Source: Mollicutes bacterium (GTDB taxonomy: Bacteria; Bacillota_I; Bacilli_A; RF39; UBA660). Taken from it: 64,000 nt of DNA. The notes under the pieces were generated by a model, which saw nothing but the letters and a program-made list of their open reading frames with translations, was not told where the DNA came from and ran no database searches. The DNA is taken from contig SFOJ01000001.1 in assembly GCA_004552445.1 (NCBI GenBank), positions 61,988-125,987 of the forward strand, in the 5' to 3' direction. Below are positions 16,126 through 25,749 of the stretch, one piece after another. The translations under genes and the position numbers were made by a program. Position 1 is the stretch's first letter. Each line of letters starts with the position of its first letter.

Positions 16126-18266
16126 TTATTTGGATCAATTAATGATAAGGATACTTTTTCTTTATCTTTGTTTATTTCTATTACATAGCATGTTACTATA
16201 TCTCCGACACTTAGTAATTCACTTGGATGTTTAATAAATTTATTTGTTATTTTTGATATATGTACAAGACCATCATTATGAAGCCCTATATCTATGAATG
16301 CTCCGAAGTCTACAACGTTTCTTACTGTTCCTTCAAGTTTCATTCCTATTTTTAGGTTGTCTATTGTAAGTATATCACTTTTTAATAATGGCATATCATA
16401 ATCATCTCTAAAATCACGATTTGGTTGTTTTAAAGAGTCAATTATATCATTTAATGTGAAAGTATCAATATCTAATAATTTAGATGTATCTGTTATATTT
16501 AGTTTGTCTAATTCTTCAATTAATTTTTTTGTTCCTAAGTCATTAGTGGTAAGACCTAAATGTGATAAAAGTTTTAAAGTTTTATCGTAACTTTCAGTAT
16601 GTATATTTGTTTTATCAAGTGGATTATCTCCATCTATTACTCTCATGAAACCTATTGATTGTTCGTATACTTTATCATTTAATAATTTTTTCTTTTTAAT
16701 TTCATCACGTGATTTAATTTTGCCATTTGTTTCCCTATATTTAATTATTTTATCTATTGATGTTTTAGTAAGTCCTGAAATATATTTTAATATAGAAGGT
16801 GATGCCGTATTAATATTAACACCTACGTTATTTACACATTTTGTAACTGTAAAATCTAAGGATTCACTTAGCTTTTTTTGGGATACATCGTGTTGGTATT
16901 GACCAACACCTATAGATTTAGGATCTATTTTAACTAGTTCATTAAGTGGATCTTGAAGTCTTCTTGCTATAGATATTGCACTTCTTTTTTCGACTGTTAA
17001 ATCAGGAAATTCTTGTATGGCAAGAGGACTTGCTGAATATACACTAGCTCCTGCTTCTGAAACAATAGCATATTTACAATTATTTAGTTCTTTTAATGTT
17101 TCACTTACTAGTTTTTCGCTTTCTCTTGATGCTGTTCCATTTCCTATAGCTATAATATCTACGTTATATTTTTTTATTAAATCTTTTAATATTGATTTTG
17201 ATTCTTCCCATTTATTATGTGGTTCATGAGGATATATAACTGATATATTTAAAACCTTTGAAGTAGGGTCCACTATAGCTAATTTGCATCCTGTTCTAAA
17301 GGCTGGATCAAAACCTAATACTGTTTTTTCTTTCATAGGTGCTATTAATAATAAATTTTCTAAATTGCCTTTAAACACTTCTATAGATGCATCTTCACTT
17401 TGAAGTGTTAATTCATTTCGAATTTCACGTTCCATAGAAGGCTTTATTAATCTTTTATAACTATCTTTAATTGCATCTATTACATATGGTTTAACTGGAC
17501 TTTCTTTCTTTAAAAGTTTAGATTCTAAGTAAGAAATAATATCTTCATCATTTACATCTATGCTTACGGATAATACTTTTTCGTTTTCACCTCTATTAAT
17601 AGCAAGTACTCTATGTGGTTTAATGTGTTTAACACTTTCACTAAATTCATAGTACATTTCATATACTTTATTTTCATCTTCAGCATTTTTCTTAATTTTA
17701 GAAATTATATTTGCATTTTTAAAATAATAGCCTCTTATCCATTTTCTATAATATGCATTATCACTTATCCATTCTGCTATTATATATTTTGCTCCAGTTA
17801 TTGCATCATCTACTGTTTTAACATTTTCATTTAAGAATTTTTTAACTGAATCTTCTGTAAAAGTAGGTGGAAAACTCATTATTATTTTAGCTAGTGGTTC
17901 AAGACCATTTTTAATGGCTTCAGTTGCTTTAGTTTTTTTCTTTTCTTTGTAAGGAGCATATATGTCTTCAACTTCTACTAATTTTTTAGCATTTATAATA
18001 TTTTGTTTTATTTCATCAGTTAGAAGTCCTTTTTCATCAATTAGTCTTATAATATCTTCTTTTCTTTTTAAAAGATTTACTTCGTATTCATATACTTCAT
18101 TAATTTTTCTTATTTGTTCTTCGTCAAGTGCTCCTGTTGCTTCTTTTCTATATCTTGCGATAAAAGGAATAGTATTTCCTTCGTTTAATAAATTAAGTAC
18201 TGCTTGAGCTTGTTCAGCTTTTATATTTAGTTCAGTACTAATATCATCAATAATATTTTTATTCAT
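16122..18266 (-). CDS. tex: Tex-family RNA-binding transcription accessory protein
   Basis: A 714-residue protein with the full Tex layout: N-terminal helical domain (NLLNEGNTIPFIARYRKEATGAL), the YqgF-like domain (VLGFDPAFRTGCKLAIVD, about residue 315), helix-hairpin-helix region (CVNNVGVNINTAS; SPSILKYISGLTKTSIDKII) and a C-terminal S1 domain (KLEGTVRNVVDFGAFIDIGL, 640-714). Tex (YdcI in Bacillus) binds nucleic acid and affects transcription; the precise role is unsettled. AAAGGAG precedes the ATG. It is flanked by a bidirectional terminator and a divergent protease operon. Confidence 0.95.
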   Translation of the reverse strand: MNKNIIDDISTELNIKAEQAQAVLNLLNEGNTIPFIARYRKEATGALDEEQIRKINEVYEYEVNLLKRKEDIIRLIDEKGLLTDEIKQNIINAKKLVEVEDIYAPYKEKKKTKATEAIKNGLEPLAKIIMSFPPTFTEDSVKKFLNENVKTVDDAITGAKYIIAEWISDNAYYRKWIRGYYFKNANIISKIKKNAEDENKVYEMYYEFSESVKHIKPHRVLAINRGENEKVLSVSIDVNDEDIISYLESKLLKKESPVKPYVIDAIKDSYKRLIKPSMEREIRNELTLQSEDASIEVFKGNLENLLLIAPMKEKTVLGFDPAFRTGCKLAIVDPTSKVLNISVIYPHEPHNKWEESKSILKDLIKKYNVDIIAIGNGTASRESEKLVSETLKELNNCKYAIVSEAGASVYSASPLAIQEFPDLTVEKRSAISIARRLQDPLNELVKIDPKSIGVGQYQHDVSQKKLSESLDFTVTKCVNNVGVNINTASPSILKYISGLTKTSIDKIIKYRETNGKIKSRDEIKKKKLLNDKVYEQSIGFMRVIDGDNPLDKTNIHTESYDKTLKLLSHLGLTTNDLGTKKLIEELDKLNITDTSKLLDIDTFTLNDIIDSLKQPNRDFRDDYDMPLLKSDILTIDNLKIGMKLEGTVRNVVDFGAFIDIGLHNDGLVHISKITNKFIKHPSELLSVGDIVTCYVIEINKDKEKVSLSLIDPNK

Positions 18267-18343
18267 AAATTATCTCCTTTTAGTCCTTTTTAATTGTATC
18301 AAAAATATGTGTTTTTGTAATTCTTTAAAACATTTTGTTTACA

Positions 18344-18372
18344 TTGACTAATAAAATAAATTATTGTAAAAT
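18344..18372 (+). promoter_or_regulatory. Promoter of the protease/cohesin-like operon
   Basis: TTGACT (18344-18349), a 17-base spacer, and TAAAAT (18367-18372), 21 bases before the protease ATG. This is a good vegetative-type promoter, so the operon need not be sporulation-specific. Confidence 0.65.
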
Positions 18373-18393
18373 TAATATGATAATAGGTGAGTT

Positions 18394-21339
18394 ATGAAGA
18401 AAATTCTTAATAAAATTTTATATTTATTTTTAATGTTATTTTCTTTATTTAGTTTTGTTTTTGCTGAAGTTAATCCTTCATATACTAAATATGAAAAATT
18501 AAGTGATACAGAAAAATCTAAGTATGGTCTTATACCTGATGAGTTTATTTCTTATTATGATATAAAACCATCTAATATTTTTACATATAAGAGATCTTAT
18601 AAAGCTTCTACTATATTACCATCTGTTTATGATCTTAGAAATGTAGATAATAAAAGACTTATAACTGAAGTAAAAAATCAAAATCCACTTGGTTTATGTT
18701 GGGCATTTAGTACAAATAGTATGCTTGAAAGTTATCATTTGGTTGATAGTGGTGAATACTATAATTTTTCTGAAAATGCTCCAGATTATCAAGCACAATA
18801 TTATGGAGATTCTGCTAGTTCTAATAGTGGTAATAGTTTAGAAAATGCTGTTAAATATTGGTTTTTAGGTAATGGACCAGTAACTGAAAGCCGTTTTGGA
18901 AGTTATTTTACAAATAGTGTTTCAAAAAATAAATTTGATTATTTAGATTCAAGTAATCTTGCTGTTGATGTGTTAGACGTAACTTTTTTTAAAGCGCTTG
19001 ATATGTATGATTTGAAAAAAAAATATACAGGAACTAATATAAAAAATATTGTTACAGAATATAATAATATAATAAAAAATCATATTATGAATAATGGTGC
19101 TGTTGCAGCTGGAATATATATGGATTATATGAATTATAGTGCAAATTTCTTATATAATCCTGATTATGCTGGTTCAGGTAGTGGTGCTCATGCTATAACT
19201 ATTATTGGTTGGGATGATAATTTTGGAAGTGTTACAATAAATGGGACAACTTTAAAAGGCTCTTGGATTGCAATGAATTCATGGGGAGAAAATAATTATG
19301 ATTATTTTTATATTTCATATTATGATGCAGATGTTGTTACTAATATGGTTGGTACTACTAATTCTAAGACTAAAGTATGGGATAATGTTTATTTTAATAC
19401 AAATTCTTTAAGGGCTACTGTGGATTATAATACTAATAGTATTAATTATGTTGTAAATAAAGGGAATAATACTGAAATTATAGATTCTGTAAAGATATAT
19501 TATAGATATAGTACTGATATTACATTAAATGTTACAATAAGTGATGGAATAAATACATATGATTTAGGAGAAAGAACTTTTTCTAAAGGACTATACAGTT
19601 TTGATGTTACGGATGGTTATTTAGATTCAGAACAAATATATATAACACTTTCAGGTGAAAATTTATTAACTTTATATCCCTATGTATATGTTGGCGTATA
19701 TACTAATAGCTACGATAATAGTTCAACTTTAGAATTATATGGTAAAAGTAATAATTCTTTTCAGAATAGTACGGATAATACATTATATTTTAATCTTATT
19801 ACTAAAAATATAGATTCTGCGACAAGTTATAATGTTAAAATATATGATTCTAATAATAATGATGTTACTAGTTCATTTGATATTACTGTTAAAAAAGAAT
19901 TGATAAATGGATATTCATATTTCACTATTAAGCAAAATAGAAAAATTATTGGTAATATGATAAGTGTAAAAGCAAATATTTCAACATTAAGTGATACCAT
20001 AAATTATTATATTCAAGGAGATGGTACGATAGATAATCCATATATTCTTTCTAGTTCAAGCGATATGTATTTACTTAGAAATTTTAGAAGTTCATATTTT
20101 AAGCTTGGTAATGATATAGATATGTATTATGATACAAATAATAGTAGTGGTAAATACTATAATAATGGCAGCGGATGGATAGGTGAAGAATTTAATGGTA
20201 CATTAGATGGAAATGGTTATAAAATTAGTGGTTTGTTTTCATTAGAAAGTGGACTTTTTACTGATATTTCTGATGCGACTATCAAAAATCTTCATTTAGA
20301 TAATGTATCTATTACGACTACTACTGATAGTGGTTTATTAGGTTATTCAATGCTTGGTAGTAGTGTTATTTCAAATGTTTATATTAGTAATTCGAGTGCT
20401 ATTAATAATGCTGATACAGGTGGCTTATTTGGTTTTATATATGGTGGTACAATTAAGAATATACATATAAAATCAAGTGTCTTTTATTCACAGGGAAATG
20501 TTGGAGGTGTTGCTTCTAATGTAATTAATCCAACATCTAATATAGCTATAAGTAATGTTTTTTTGGATGATGTATTAGTTTATACTAATAATAGTGGTAT
20601 TCCTGGACAAATAATTGCTAATGTACAAATAGATTCAGATATAACTAGTAATTTATTAATTCAATATTCTAGAATAAATATTTCTGAATTTACTGGTAAT
20701 GTTAATGCTACTAGCATATTTGGTAATATGGAATATAGTGATTCAAGTGTAACATTAAATGATAATATTACTTTAAATAATGAAGAAAAAATTATTCAAT
20801 CAAACTTTAACAACTATGATTTTGATAATGAATGGGGTTATAGTAAGAGTGTTTATTTAAAATTATTTAATGATGAAATGGTCAATAAGCCTATTCCTGA
20901 AATTGATGTCATATTTAATAAATATTTAATAACTGATAATATAGTATATAATATAATGCCATCTACCACTAGGAATGAATTTGTTTCAAATATGGTTATA
21001 GATGAAGATTTAACATATAAAATATATAATATAAGTGGTAATATATTATCTAGTAATGAATTAATAGGAACTGGAAGTTATTTAATAATTAGTAATGGTA
21101 TTAAAACAATGACATATGAAATATCTGTATATGGTGATGTTAGTGGTGATGGTAAAGTTTCTATAAAAGATGTTTATATGATAGCTGATTATGCTGTTGC
21201 TACTAGTGAAAATAAAGAGTCAATATTGTCTAGTGCTGTTCAGTTGATTGCTGCAGATGTAAATATTGATGATAGAATAAGTATAAGTGATGTGTTTAGG
21301 GTTGCTGACTACGCAATAAATCCTAGTAAAGGTTTCTAA
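18394..21339 (+). CDS. Secreted papain-like (C1A) cysteine protease with C-terminal dockerin
   Basis: A signal peptide (residues 1-24, ending VFA) is followed by a C1A peptidase: VYDLRN, oxyanion Gln96 and Cys102 in QNPLGLCWAFS, His266 in GAHAITIIGW, Asn295 in NSWG. Next comes a beta-rich, lectin-like segment (about 330-430), then a region with GLUG-type repeats (about 565-700; GWIGEEFNGTLDGNGYKISG, GGLFGFIYGGTI). The end is a type I dockerin: two calcium loops, DVSGDGKVSIKD (915-926) and DVNIDDRISISD (955-966), each followed by a matching helix (VYMIADYAV, VFRVADYAI). All catalytic residues are present. The next gene carries a cohesin-like domain, so the enzyme may be held at the cell surface by dockerin binding. 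Substrate unknown. Confidence 0.88.
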   Translation: MKKILNKILYLFLMLFSLFSFVFAEVNPSYTKYEKLSDTEKSKYGLIPDEFISYYDIKPSNIFTYKRSYKASTILPSVYDLRNVDNKRLITEVKNQNPLGLCWAFSTNSMLESYHLVDSGEYYNFSENAPDYQAQYYGDSASSNSGNSLENAVKYWFLGNGPVTESRFGSYFTNSVSKNKFDYLDSSNLAVDVLDVTFFKALDMYDLKKKYTGTNIKNIVTEYNNIIKNHIMNNGAVAAGIYMDYMNYSANFLYNPDYAGSGSGAHAITIIGWDDNFGSVTINGTTLKGSWIAMNSWGENNYDYFYISYYDADVVTNMVGTTNSKTKVWDNVYFNTNSLRATVDYNTNSINYVVNKGNNTEIIDSVKIYYRYSTDITLNVTISDGINTYDLGERTFSKGLYSFDVTDGYLDSEQIYITLSGENLLTLYPYVYVGVYTNSYDNSSTLELYGKSNNSFQNSTDNTLYFNLITKNIDSATSYNVKIYDSNNNDVTSSFDITVKKELINGYSYFTIKQNRKIIGNMISVKANISTLSDTINYYIQGDGTIDNPYILSSSSDMYLLRNFRSSYFKLGNDIDMYYDTNNSSGKYYNNGSGWIGEEFNGTLDGNGYKISGLFSLESGLFTDISDATIKNLHLDNVSITTTTDSGLLGYSMLGSSVISNVYISNSSAINNADTGGLFGFIYGGTIKNIHIKSSVFYSQGNVGGVASNVINPTSNIAISNVFLDDVLVYTNNSGIPGQIIANVQIDSDITSNLLIQYSRINISEFTGNVNATSIFGNMEYSDSSVTLNDNITLNNEEKIIQSNFNNYDFDNEWGYSKSVYLKLFNDEMVNKPIPEIDVIFNKYLITDNIVYNIMPSTTRNEFVSNMVIDEDLTYKIYNISGNILSSNELIGTGSYLIISNGIKTMTYEISVYGDVSGDGKVSIKDVYMIADYAVATSENKESILSSAVQLIAADVNIDDRISISDVFRVADYAINPSKGF

Positions 21340-21350
21340 GGAGGAAAATA

Positions 21351-23021
21351 ATGAAAAAAAGGGTTATATTTTTAATACTAATGTTATTTGGCTTTAGTGT
21401 AGTTAATGCTGCAAGTGATTTAAAAATAACATGTCCAAGTAAAGCAAATGCTATATCTACTGTTGAATGTACATTATCATTAAAACCTGATAATTACGAA
21501 TTAAGAGGAGTTCAAATGAACTATAGTGTTTCAGGTGGAACATATTTGGATTTTCAACTTGATAGTGACTATACTTCATATTCATTAAGTAGTTCAGGTG
21601 CTCTTATAAATAGAAAAACAAATTATATTGGAACTTCTTATGATGATTTAGGTATTTTAAAAATTAAGATGCCTAGTAGTGGTAGTGCTTCTGTGTCAAT
21701 TAGTAATATTATTTCACTTGATAAAAATAATGATGAGCATAGTGTAAGTAATGTAAATAAAACTATAAGGGTAACTGATTCTAATAATTATTTAAGCAAT
21801 ATTATATTAAGTGAAGGAACTATTGATTTTGATAAATCAAAGACTACATATGATGTTAAAAATATAAATGGTTCAACCATTGATATAACTGCTACTTTGG
21901 AATCTTCTTATGCTAAATTGAGTGGTGATGTTGGTAAAAAGAACCTTAATTTCGGTCTTAATACTTTTAAGATTACTGTTACTAGTGAAGCAGGTGTAAA
22001 TAGAATATATACCTTAAATATTTATAGAAATGATAATAGAGATAAAACTAATACTTTATCATCATTAGAAATTGAAAATTATAAGATTTCACCTGATTTT
22101 AATAAAAATACAGTTAACTATACTCTTACAGTAAAAAAAGATGTTACGAGTGTTAAAATTAATGCTACATTAGATAGTGATAAATCTTCATTTAATAAAG
22201 GTTATGGTCCTAGAACTGTTAATCTTACTTATGGAGTAAATACTATACTTATTAAAGTAACTAGTGAGAGTAAATCAACTAAAACATATACTATTAAAAT
22301 CACAAGAGAAGATGATAGAAGTTCTAATAATTATTTAAAATCTTTAAATGTAAGTAGTGGAGATTTTGAATTCAATAAAAAAACACAAAATTATTCATTT
22401 ACAGTACAAAATGAAGTAACTTCTATTAAGGTATTTGCTGTTGCTGAAGATGAAAAAAGTAAAGTAAGCGGAGCTCAAACTTATAATTTAAAAGAAGGAC
22501 TTAATAAAATAAATATAGTAGTAACAGCTGAAAATAAGCAAACAAGAACTTATACTTTGCAAGTAACAAGAATAGTAAAAAATATAAATAAAGAAGTTAA
22601 TAATAAATTAAAATCTTTAGAAATTTCAAATTATCAAATTAATTTTGATCCTGAAACAACAATATATAATTTGACTATTGAAAATGAAAGTAGTTTAGAT
22701 ATTATTCCTAAAGTTCAAGATTCAACATCTTCAGTAGTTGTAAATGGTAATGAAAATTTAAAAGATGGTAGCGTTATTAAATTAATTGTTACTGCTGTTG
22801 ATGGAAGTACAAAAGAATATATTATAAATATTTCTAAGAATGAAGAAATAAAAAATGATGATAAAATAGATGATAATAATGTAGTTAAAGTAAATAAAAA
22901 TAGAAAACTTCAAATAATTGTTGGTGTTTCTTCATTTTTGATTATTGTAGTAGTTGTTATATTATTTAGTATTATTGGAATTAAAAGTTCTTTAAAGAAA
23001 AGAGCAACGTTATGGAAATAA
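21351..23021 (+). CDS. Membrane-anchored protein with cohesin-like domain and four cadherin-like beta-sandwich repeats
   Basis: A signal peptide (1-20) leads to a beta-rich domain (about 21-145) that looks cohesin-like: ECTLSLKPDNYELRGVQMNY, a middle with paired glycines, and LGILKIKMPSSGSASVSISN. Four repeats of the 'cadherin-like beta sandwich' type follow (147-227, 235-319, 328-407, 419-496), each opening with LxxLxIxxxxxxFxxxxxxY and closing with TYTLxIxR. A membrane helix (about 520-545) and a basic tail end the protein, so it is anchored at the C-terminus with the N-domain outermost. It starts 11 bases after the dockerin protease with an AAGGAGG site, so they are made together. The cohesin assignment is from pattern only; a generic carbohydrate-binding sandwich is the alternative. 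Confidence 0.75.
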   Translation: MKKRVIFLILMLFGFSVVNAASDLKITCPSKANAISTVECTLSLKPDNYELRGVQMNYSVSGGTYLDFQLDSDYTSYSLSSSGALINRKTNYIGTSYDDLGILKIKMPSSGSASVSISNIISLDKNNDEHSVSNVNKTIRVTDSNNYLSNIILSEGTIDFDKSKTTYDVKNINGSTIDITATLESSYAKLSGDVGKKNLNFGLNTFKITVTSEAGVNRIYTLNIYRNDNRDKTNTLSSLEIENYKISPDFNKNTVNYTLTVKKDVTSVKINATLDSDKSSFNKGYGPRTVNLTYGVNTILIKVTSESKSTKTYTIKITREDDRSSNNYLKSLNVSSGDFEFNKKTQNYSFTVQNEVTSIKVFAVAEDEKSKVSGAQTYNLKEGLNKINIVVTAENKQTRTYTLQVTRIVKNINKEVNNKLKSLEISNYQINFDPETTIYNLTIENESSLDIIPKVQDSTSSVVVNGNENLKDGSVIKLIVTAVDGSTKEYIINISKNEEIKNDDKIDDNNVVKVNKNRKLQIIVGVSSFLIIVVVVILFSIIGIKSSLKKRATLWK

Positions 23022-23473
23022 AAAGAATATTTATTGTATTATTTGTGGTAATTCTTGCAACCGGTTGTACAAAAAATTATACTTGTTCAAAGGAAGAAAA
23101 ATCAAATGAGTTTGATTATTCCATACAAATGAATTTAATATTTGATGGTACTAAGATTAAAAATGTTAAGTCAGATATAAAATATAATCTTACTGATAAA
23201 GGTATGGAAAGTATTGATAATCTTAAAGAAAATTTAAATAATAAATCAATGGAGTATAGTTTGTATGATGAAATTAATTTTGATTATAAGATTACTGAAA
23301 AGTTAATTGAAGTTAGTGAAGAAATTAGTTTTGTGAATAAAAATAAAACTGATATAGAAAAACTATTTAGACATAAAGATTTGTCTATAGTATATTTTGA
23401 CTCTAAGTATAAACTTGATGATGTAATTAAATCTCTTGAAGAAAATAACTTTAAATGTAATATAAATAAGTAG
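23012..23473 (+). CDS. Lipoprotein of unknown function
   Basis: A lipoprotein signal peptide ends in LATGC (Cys19), so the mature protein is lipid-anchored outside the membrane. The rest (about 135 residues) is a small alpha/beta domain (FDYSIQMNLIFDGTKIKNV, then a helix-strand pattern) of the kind seen in many Bacillota lipoproteins described only as unknown. It overlaps the cohesin-like gene by ten bases and closes the three-gene secreted operon, which suggests a role in the same surface complex. Confidence 0.7.
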   Translation: MEIKRIFIVLFVVILATGCTKNYTCSKEEKSNEFDYSIQMNLIFDGTKIKNVKSDIKYNLTDKGMESIDNLKENLNNKSMEYSLYDEINFDYKITEKLIEVSEEISFVNKNKTDIEKLFRHKDLSIVYFDSKYKLDDVIKSLEENNFKCNINK

Positions 23474-23493
23474 AACGCAAGGTTCTACTATTT
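23469..23493 (+). terminator. Probable terminator of the protease operon
   Basis: AGTAGAAC-GCAA-GGTTCTACT with a weak T-rich tail (ATTTCAGTT) follows the lipoprotein stop codon. The stem is good but the T-run is poor. Confidence 0.5.
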
Positions 23494-23506
23494 CAGTTAA
23501 ATAAAA

Positions 23507-23527
23507 AACTCAAGGTAAACTTGAGTT
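23507..23527 (-). terminator. Terminator of tRNA-Ser
   Basis: AACTCAAG-GTAAA-CTTGAGTT; on the minus strand it is followed by TTTTT, immediately downstream of the tRNA. Confidence 0.8.
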
Positions 23528-23536
23528 AATTTCTTA

Positions 23537-23627
23537 TGGCGGAGACAGAGAGATTTGAACTCTCGCACCAGTTTCCCGATCTACACCCTTAGCAGGGGCG
23601 CCTCTTCAGCCTCTTGAGTATGTCTCC
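23537..23627 (-). tRNA. tRNA-Ser(GCU)
   Basis: The minus strand folds as a class II tRNA: acceptor GGAGACA paired with TGTCTCC, discriminator G, and an encoded CCA. The anticodon loop is CTGCTAA, giving anticodon GCT for AGC/AGU serine codons. A long variable arm before the T-arm (GTTCAAATC) gives 91 bases in total, as expected for serine. Confidence 0.95.
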
Positions 23628-23642
23628 GTAAGGCACATATAA

Positions 23643-23671
23643 ATAATACCTTAATATTTCAAATAAGTCAA
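23643..23671 (-). promoter_or_regulatory. Promoter of tRNA-Ser
   Basis: On the minus strand, TTGACT, a 17-base spacer and TATTAT lie 16 bases upstream of the tRNA 5' end. Confidence 0.7.
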
Positions 23672-23739
23672 GAAAAAACCTTGTAATATTTGTCAAATTT
23701 TGATATTATTGTTTTATAAAGATAGAGGAAGTGATATAG

Positions 23740-23979
23740 ATGGATAACGAAGCTATGTTTCAAACTACTGCTATTATAGATATAGATGAACAAATAAGAA
23801 AAGAAGAAGAATTATTAAATACAATAAAAATGGAACCAATTATAGAAAAAACAGTTATAGAAGAAGAACCTGTTGTTACTAAAAAAAGAAAAATGATGAA
23901 AATAACTGATTATTGTTTACTTTCATTAATTGTTGTCTTGAGCATTGTATTCATCTTGGTTATAATAAATGTTAGATAA
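23740..23979 (+). CDS. Small C-tail-anchored membrane protein, unknown
   Basis: A 79-residue protein with an acidic, glutamate-rich N-terminal part, a basic patch (TKKRKMMK) and one C-terminal membrane helix (CLLSLIVVLSIVFILVIINV). The charge pattern predicts the N-terminus inside the cell. GAGGAAGTG precedes the start and a strong terminator follows, so it is monocistronic. No family recognised. Confidence 0.6.
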   Translation: MDNEAMFQTTAIIDIDEQIRKEEELLNTIKMEPIIEKTVIEEEPVVTKKRKMMKITDYCLLSLIVVLSIVFILVIINVR

Positions 23980-24003
23980 AAAGACGTTATGTCTTTTTTA
24001 TTT
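23978..24003 (+). terminator. Hairpin terminator
   Basis: AAAAAGAC-GTTAT-GTCTTTTT followed by TT, right after the small membrane protein. Confidence 0.85.
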
Positions 24004-24069
24004 GATTTTAAATATCTTGTTTTAAGTACTAAAATAGTATATAATTTAATTTATTAAAGAGGTGGAATT

Positions 24070-25716
24070 ATGACAAATAAAGATTTAGCTGATTTGATAT
24101 TTCCAAATATAACAAAAACTATAAAGGATTATGAAAATATATATCCTAATAGAAGAACTAAGGTAGTTACTAGATTTGCTCCTAGTCCTACTGGATATGT
24201 TCATATTGGTGGTATTTATCAAGCTATAATTGATTACTTAATAGCAAAAAACAATAATGGAATATTTATACTTAGAATAGAAGATACTGATCAAAAAAGA
24301 GAAGTTAAAGAGGCTGTAGATTTAATAAAAAAGGCACTTAAATATTATGGACTTGAACCAGATGAATATGAGATTGATGGTAAAATGGTTGGTGAATATG
24401 GACCATATGTTCAAAGTGAAAGAAAAGAAATATATCATGCATTTATTAAGTATTTAATTGAAATAGGCCGTGCTTATCCATGTTTTTGTACTAAAGAAAC
24501 TTTAGATGAATTAAGAGTTATGCAAGAACATAAAAAACAAAGAACCGGTTATTATGGAAAGTATGCTAAGTGTAGAAATCTATCTGTAGATGAAATGATT
24601 CAAAATATTAAAGATGGTAAAGACTATGTAATTAGATTTAAATCTAATGGTGACTTTGAACGTAAATTTAAATTTAAAGATTTAGTTAAGGGTGATTTAG
24701 AATTATCTGAAAATGATGAAGATTTAGTTATTATGAAAAGTGATAACTTACTTCCTACATATCATTTTGCTCATGTAGTAGATGACTATTTAATGGGAAC
24801 TAGTCATATTATTCGTGGAGAAGAATGGTTAAGTAGCGCTCCTAAACATGTAGAATTATTTGATGCATTTGGATTTGAAAGACCAAGATATGATTATATT
24901 CATACACCATTAATAATAAAAAAAGAAGGAAACAGTATTAGAAAAATTAGTAAACGTAAAGATCCAGAAGCTTCTATGAGCTATTATACTGATCTTGGAT
25001 ATCCTAAATTAGCTGTTATAGAATCGTTAATGACTATAATAAATTCTAACTATGAAGAATGGCATAGAGAAAATCCAAATTTATCTTGGACAGATTTTAA
25101 ATATAATCCTGAGAAGATGTCTTCAAGTGGTGCTTTATATGATTTAGAAAAACTTAATAATATTTCTAAAGATATAATATCTAAAATGAGTGCTCATGAT
25201 TTATATCTTGATAGTTATGAGTGGTCTAAAGAACATAGTGAATCATTAAAAGCATTAATAGAGAAAAATCCAGAATATTATCAAAGCATCTTAAATATTG
25301 AACGTGAACAAGAAAAACCACGTAAAGATATAGTATATTATAGTATGATTGAAAATTTAATTTGGTATATGTATAATGATTTATTTGATTCTAAAAATAA
25401 AGAATATGAATGGAAAAATATAACAGATAAAGATACTATTAAAGAAATATTAAATACTTATATGGATAAATATTATGATGCTAATGATGACAAAGATACA
25501 TGGTTTAATAAAGTTAAAACTATGTGTGATGAGTTGGGATACGCATCTAATATTAAAGATTATAAAAAGAATCCAGAGAACTATAAAGGAAGTGTAGCAG
25601 ATGTTAGTACAGTTATTAGAGTAGCTGTAACTACTAAATCCAATACACCAGATTTATATGAAATATTAAAACTTTTAGGAAAAGAAGAAATACTTAGAAG
25701 AATTAACTTAATATAG
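24070..25716 (+). CDS. gltX: Glutamyl-tRNA synthetase
   Basis: A class I synthetase: VTRFAPSPTGYVHIGG (HIGH motif at 45-48), ILRIEDTDQKR, FCTKETLDEL, DDYLMGTSHIIRGEEWL and KISKRKD (KMSKS motif). It charges tRNA-Glu, and in many Bacillota also tRNA-Gln for later amidation. At 548 residues it is longer than the usual 480-500. About 30 residues precede the normal start of the catalytic domain, and extra sequence also lies in the second half (for example around EHSESLKALIEKNPEYYQS). The start has AGAGGTGG. No T-box leader is seen upstream. Confidence 0.93.
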   Translation: MTNKDLADLIFPNITKTIKDYENIYPNRRTKVVTRFAPSPTGYVHIGGIYQAIIDYLIAKNNNGIFILRIEDTDQKREVKEAVDLIKKALKYYGLEPDEYEIDGKMVGEYGPYVQSERKEIYHAFIKYLIEIGRAYPCFCTKETLDELRVMQEHKKQRTGYYGKYAKCRNLSVDEMIQNIKDGKDYVIRFKSNGDFERKFKFKDLVKGDLELSENDEDLVIMKSDNLLPTYHFAHVVDDYLMGTSHIIRGEEWLSSAPKHVELFDAFGFERPRYDYIHTPLIIKKEGNSIRKISKRKDPEASMSYYTDLGYPKLAVIESLMTIINSNYEEWHRENPNLSWTDFKYNPEKMSSSGALYDLEKLNNISKDIISKMSAHDLYLDSYEWSKEHSESLKALIEKNPEYYQSILNIEREQEKPRKDIVYYSMIENLIWYMYNDLFDSKNKEYEWKNITDKDTIKEILNTYMDKYYDANDDKDTWFNKVKTMCDELGYASNIKDYKKNPENYKGSVADVSTVIRVAVTTKSNTPDLYEILKLLGKEEILRRINLI

Positions 25717-25736
25717 ACTGCTTTGCAGTCTTTTCT
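25715..25736 (+). terminator. Terminator after gltX
   Basis: AGACTGC-TTT-GCAGTCT followed by TTTCTTTT. Confidence 0.85.
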
Positions 25737-25749
25737 TTTATTTTTAATA

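Noticed and set aside
21789..22838. DNA repeat array
   Set aside because: The four cadherin-like repeats are visible at protein level only; the DNA copies have diverged. No CRISPR-type repeat is seen anywhere in the window.
18394..23021. Cellulosome for plant polysaccharides
   Set aside because: There is a dockerin and a cohesin-like domain, but the enzyme is a cysteine protease and no glycoside hydrolase or carbohydrate-binding module is present.
24004..24069. T-box leader before gltX
   Set aside because: The gap is only about 65 bases and lacks the T-box sequence and terminator pair.
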